A stretch of DNA of 62,214 nucleotides, from the NCBI GenBank assembly GCA_014904985.1, contig MU129162.1, positions 1 to 62,214 on the forward strand, given 5' to 3'. The DNA is from Hydnum rufescens UP504 (Eukaryota > Basidiomycota > Agaricomycetes > Cantharellales > Hydnaceae). The notes beneath the pieces were generated by a model. The model was not told the origin of the DNA, made no database searches, and was given only the letters and a program-made list of their open reading frames with translations. Positions 59,801 to 62,214 of the stretch are shown one piece after another. Positions within the stretch are counted from its first letter, which is position 1. Every line of letters starts with the position of its first letter. Position numbers and translations under genes: made by a program.

Positions 59801-59901
59801 GCCCAAAGATACAGTCCCAGACAAGGCACCGAAACCTCACGCAAAGGCAAGGGCAAAGCCAAAGCTAAGGGCAAAGGCAAAGGCGGGGGGTGATGACATA
59901 A
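56880..59901 (+). pseudogene. Crinkler-type NTPase-nuclease, copy C
   Basis: Same gene as copies A and B with all blocks recognisable, including MGIDLVIPF, ILIQVKND and the basic tail, but with many one-base losses, mostly in homopolymers (for example one C lost in CTCCCGTTACTC before the Walker A motif, and a C-run of 10 instead of 11 at 58343-58352). At two places it looks more ancestral than A and B: it lacks their extra C at GCCTCGCG and has CAA (57353-57355) instead of TAA. It carries the same 10-A run offset (59001-59010). The indel load grows toward the window end, so part is probably consensus error. Confidence 0.78.
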
Positions 59902-60316
59902 TGGGCCAAAGCTTCTGAATATGTACGCTTTGTTGAACTTAAACATTTTGTTATATAGCAGGTAGCCATTTTTTCCCTTAGTTCCACCAGGGCTAAACCT
60001 GAGTCTGTTCAGACCGTTCAATCGACCCACTTGGGATTGAGGTGGGGCGTTGAACGCGGACCATGGCCTCGCAAAGATATACTATATTTTGAGTACAAAG
60101 CAGGTAAGATAGATATTGGTCCCAAAAGCGTGACCATACAAAGGATTGGTCCAATAGTATAGAAACCAGTCCTATGCGTGCTTCCCTTTCTTCTTCACGA
60201 GTTTGTAAGCCCATTCCGCTTGGACAGGTTTGGGTTGGGTTTTGGCGACTGAAATTTGAGACGATGAGCTCGGGATTGAGTGTCAGGCGATCATGAATCA
60301 AGGTCAACTGTACCTT

Positions 60317-61529
60317 GGCAGCAGCAGCATCGATCTCTGGCCGATATTGTCGAGTCAAGGAGATACTTGGTCTGCTTATCCCTCTAAAGTCGCCTTTCTT
60401 GTTTTAAGTATTTTCTACTTCCATAGTGTGAACAACGGAGCGCACTCCGGGTTTGGATGGACAAGGTTGTGGATATTCGTGAAGGAATGATGCGGTGGAG
60501 CAGATGGCGAACTCCCGATTGAAATGGTGTGTCATCTTACTGGACAACATGACTCGCGTTAGAACTGAAGTGTTACTCATGATGTAGGAATGCATTGTCT
60601 AAGTCGATCGAGGTGTATGTACGGCATGGAGATAACCTGGCTTTGATGCAGAGCTTCCAGGATGTAAAGTGTGAAGGTCTCTACCACTACTTACCACCCG
60701 TCCATCCCAGTTGATTCTGACACATTCGCTGTTACACTTTGGTGCAGATTTGCTTCGCAAAATTGCTCCTTTACTGGCATCAGGTGACCCGGACGTCCAT
60801 CCATCGCCGTGAGACTACGGCGAAGGGAAGAAGAGATGAGGCAAGCCATTAGCGCAGCCGCATGGCAGCGTTGGCGAGATCGATTCCTGGAGGGAAGTTT
60901 GTGAGGTGTGGTATGTCGACGAGGTCGCTGTTCTCAACCTTCACTATTTCTGACTGTATGCGGCCCTCCGAACGTAGGAGCTTGACGTCCATAGACAATT
61001 ACAAGCGAACGTCTGGCTTCTTCCGAACATCCACTTGTGGGTAGGTCGGACCTATGTATGTCATCGTGCATTATCAGTTCCAATAATTGGTATTGAATAC
61101 CCCTTTCAAAGTCTGATCCCCGCTGCTGCGATTGTACGCAAAGCGAACAAAAATGCAAGACTAGACAAAAATGGTTGAAGGACTTCCCCCGAAGCCCCGA
61201 CTAGAGAGAAGGACGGGGAGCAGGGAATAACAGAGCGTTTTGAGTCCGTGCATTCTTCCCAAGAGAAGGTTTGCTGAGCCGCTCCCGCTAACCGCAAGTG
61301 CCAGAAAGAGCATTCGGTTCGATGGTTTGGCGCCTACCGAGCCAAGATGACTTTGAATGCAGTGGCGTGGGTTGAATGAAACTCATCATGCTTTATTGTT
61401 GATAATTTTTTTGGTGTTGACGAGAACCTTTTGGTGGTCTTCCTAGCCGCGCCGTATCTTCGTTCCCACGTCAACGCCAATCGACACGGACCACGTTGAC
61501 GCCGCATCCCTTCCCCCCGAGCACTTCCA
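60317..61529 (+). pseudogene. SFI1 3' gene fragment, copy in unit C
   Basis: Copy of 39112-40312. It shares the 2-bp loss CCGTGAGACTACGG and several substitutions (GGAATGCATTG, TACGGCATGGAGATAA) with the unit B fragment, so both descend from one earlier copy. Beyond about 61000 many extra indels appear. Confidence 0.88.
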
Positions 61530-62214
61530 GACTCCTACCCAAGTCCTTATGCGTTTGGTTTACGTTTGTTGTTGGTGGGCGGACTGAGTAGTGTTGCCGC
61601 GATCCGGGCTTGAAGTCGGCTCGAGCCGCGAGCTGAGCCGATAACAAGGCCGAGGCCAGTCAGCGGAAAGTCGAGGCCGAGCTGTCAAATTAAGGCCCAC
61701 CAAGCGAGCTGAAGCAGTCGACTGAGTAGATCGAGTAGACTCGAGCGACAAGAACACAATGAATATTTCACAAAATACAATCGTAGTTTCTCAGGTTCCT
61801 GGGGTTCCACCAGTTCTACAGTGTTAAATAAAGTACAGTGAGACCTACTTTGGAGTTGACTAAATAATTCAATGGTACCAAGTATCCCCAAAGTTGATTC
61901 CGAAATTTGAAAAGATCAACTCTACTCTATCTCATGATGAAGTGTACTGCTGAAAATCCCACAACACCCTCCCTCCCAAGTGAGCAAAATCCCTGCTCCT
62001 GTCATACGGATGTTGTTTGTAGCGGTTATCGGCTACGGCGGATTAGTGTCACGTGCCTGTTTGTGGGCGGTCTTTACCCCTTGCCGCTCTTCTGGCCCGC
62101 TCTAGGCCAACACCTTTTATTAGTATATACATAGGTACTACAGTTAGTTTCTCACTGCGTGTTGTACTCTGCATCCTTGATCTTATTGCATGAGGTTTTT
62201 TATCACACCAACGG
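61530..62214. mobile_element. Spacer with LTR-like sequence, unit C, cut by window end
   Basis: Second copy of 52597-53298: same GAGCCGAG-rich part, same TGTCACGTGCCTG and TATATA segment. The window stops at ATCACACCAACGG, which in unit B lies just before the hydrolase 3' segment. A further unit may follow. Numerous one-base differences suggest low consensus quality. Confidence 0.5.

Overview
The window looks like nuclear DNA of a filamentous basidiomycete, most likely an Agaricomycete. The reasons are protein genes broken by many short (about 45-75 nt) GT-AG introns, an AA14 lytic polysaccharide monooxygenase (a basidiomycete wood-decay family), a Crinkler-type NTPase-nuclease family typical of Agaricomycetes, and core eukaryotic genes with fungal architecture. 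No rRNA, tRNA or CRISPR was recognised by eye. Exon calls come from reading splice junctions against remembered family consensus sequences, not from a search.

Layout. 1-7.2 kb: one intact AA14 LPMO gene (1556-2970) in otherwise gene-poor, degenerate sequence holding a pair of TTCGAA-rich repeats and a perfect 22-bp palindrome. 7.3-31 kb: a dense housekeeping block: a DUF2422/FUSC/BRE4-type membrane transporter (+), UPF1 (-), SNW/SKIP splicing factor (+), a small hypothetical (+), glutaminyl-peptide cyclotransferase (-), proteasome beta-5 (+), dihydroxyacid dehydratase (-), GH125 exo-alpha-1,6-mannosidase (+) and a BTG/Tob-domain protein (-). Two gene pairs are divergent with only about 66 and 95 bp between start codons. 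31.9-40.9 kb: DNA topoisomerase III (-) with two GRF zinc fingers, an RGG tract and three zinc knuckles, divergent from a SFI1-type centrosome/spindle-pole-body protein (+). 42.1-43.5 kb: a BEM46-like alpha/beta hydrolase.

43.4-62.2 kb is a recent tandem segmental duplication. It holds three copies (A, B, C) of a P-loop NTPase plus PD-(D/E)XK-like nuclease gene (Crinkler/CR type). The repeat unit also carries a 126-bp palindrome in front of the gene, a 1.2-kb fragment of the neighbouring SFI1 gene, a 0.7-kb spacer with LTR-like sequence and the last 0.46 kb of the hydrolase locus. Between A and B most of the linker is deleted, with the breakpoint inside the palindrome arm. Unit C carries a 2.75-kb insertion with a 41-bp minisatellite, a complete 142-bp PIF/Harbinger-type MITE nested in it (TTA target duplication), LTR-like direct repeats and a 1-kb C-rich minisatellite. 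All three copies carry frame breaks, including one in the same 10-A run in every copy.

Several otherwise well conserved genes (transporter, SNW, GH125, hydrolase) contain isolated one-base frame breaks, and copy C and the last 1.2 kb are especially rich in indels. This points to residual long-read consensus errors, so pseudogene calls here are provisional.
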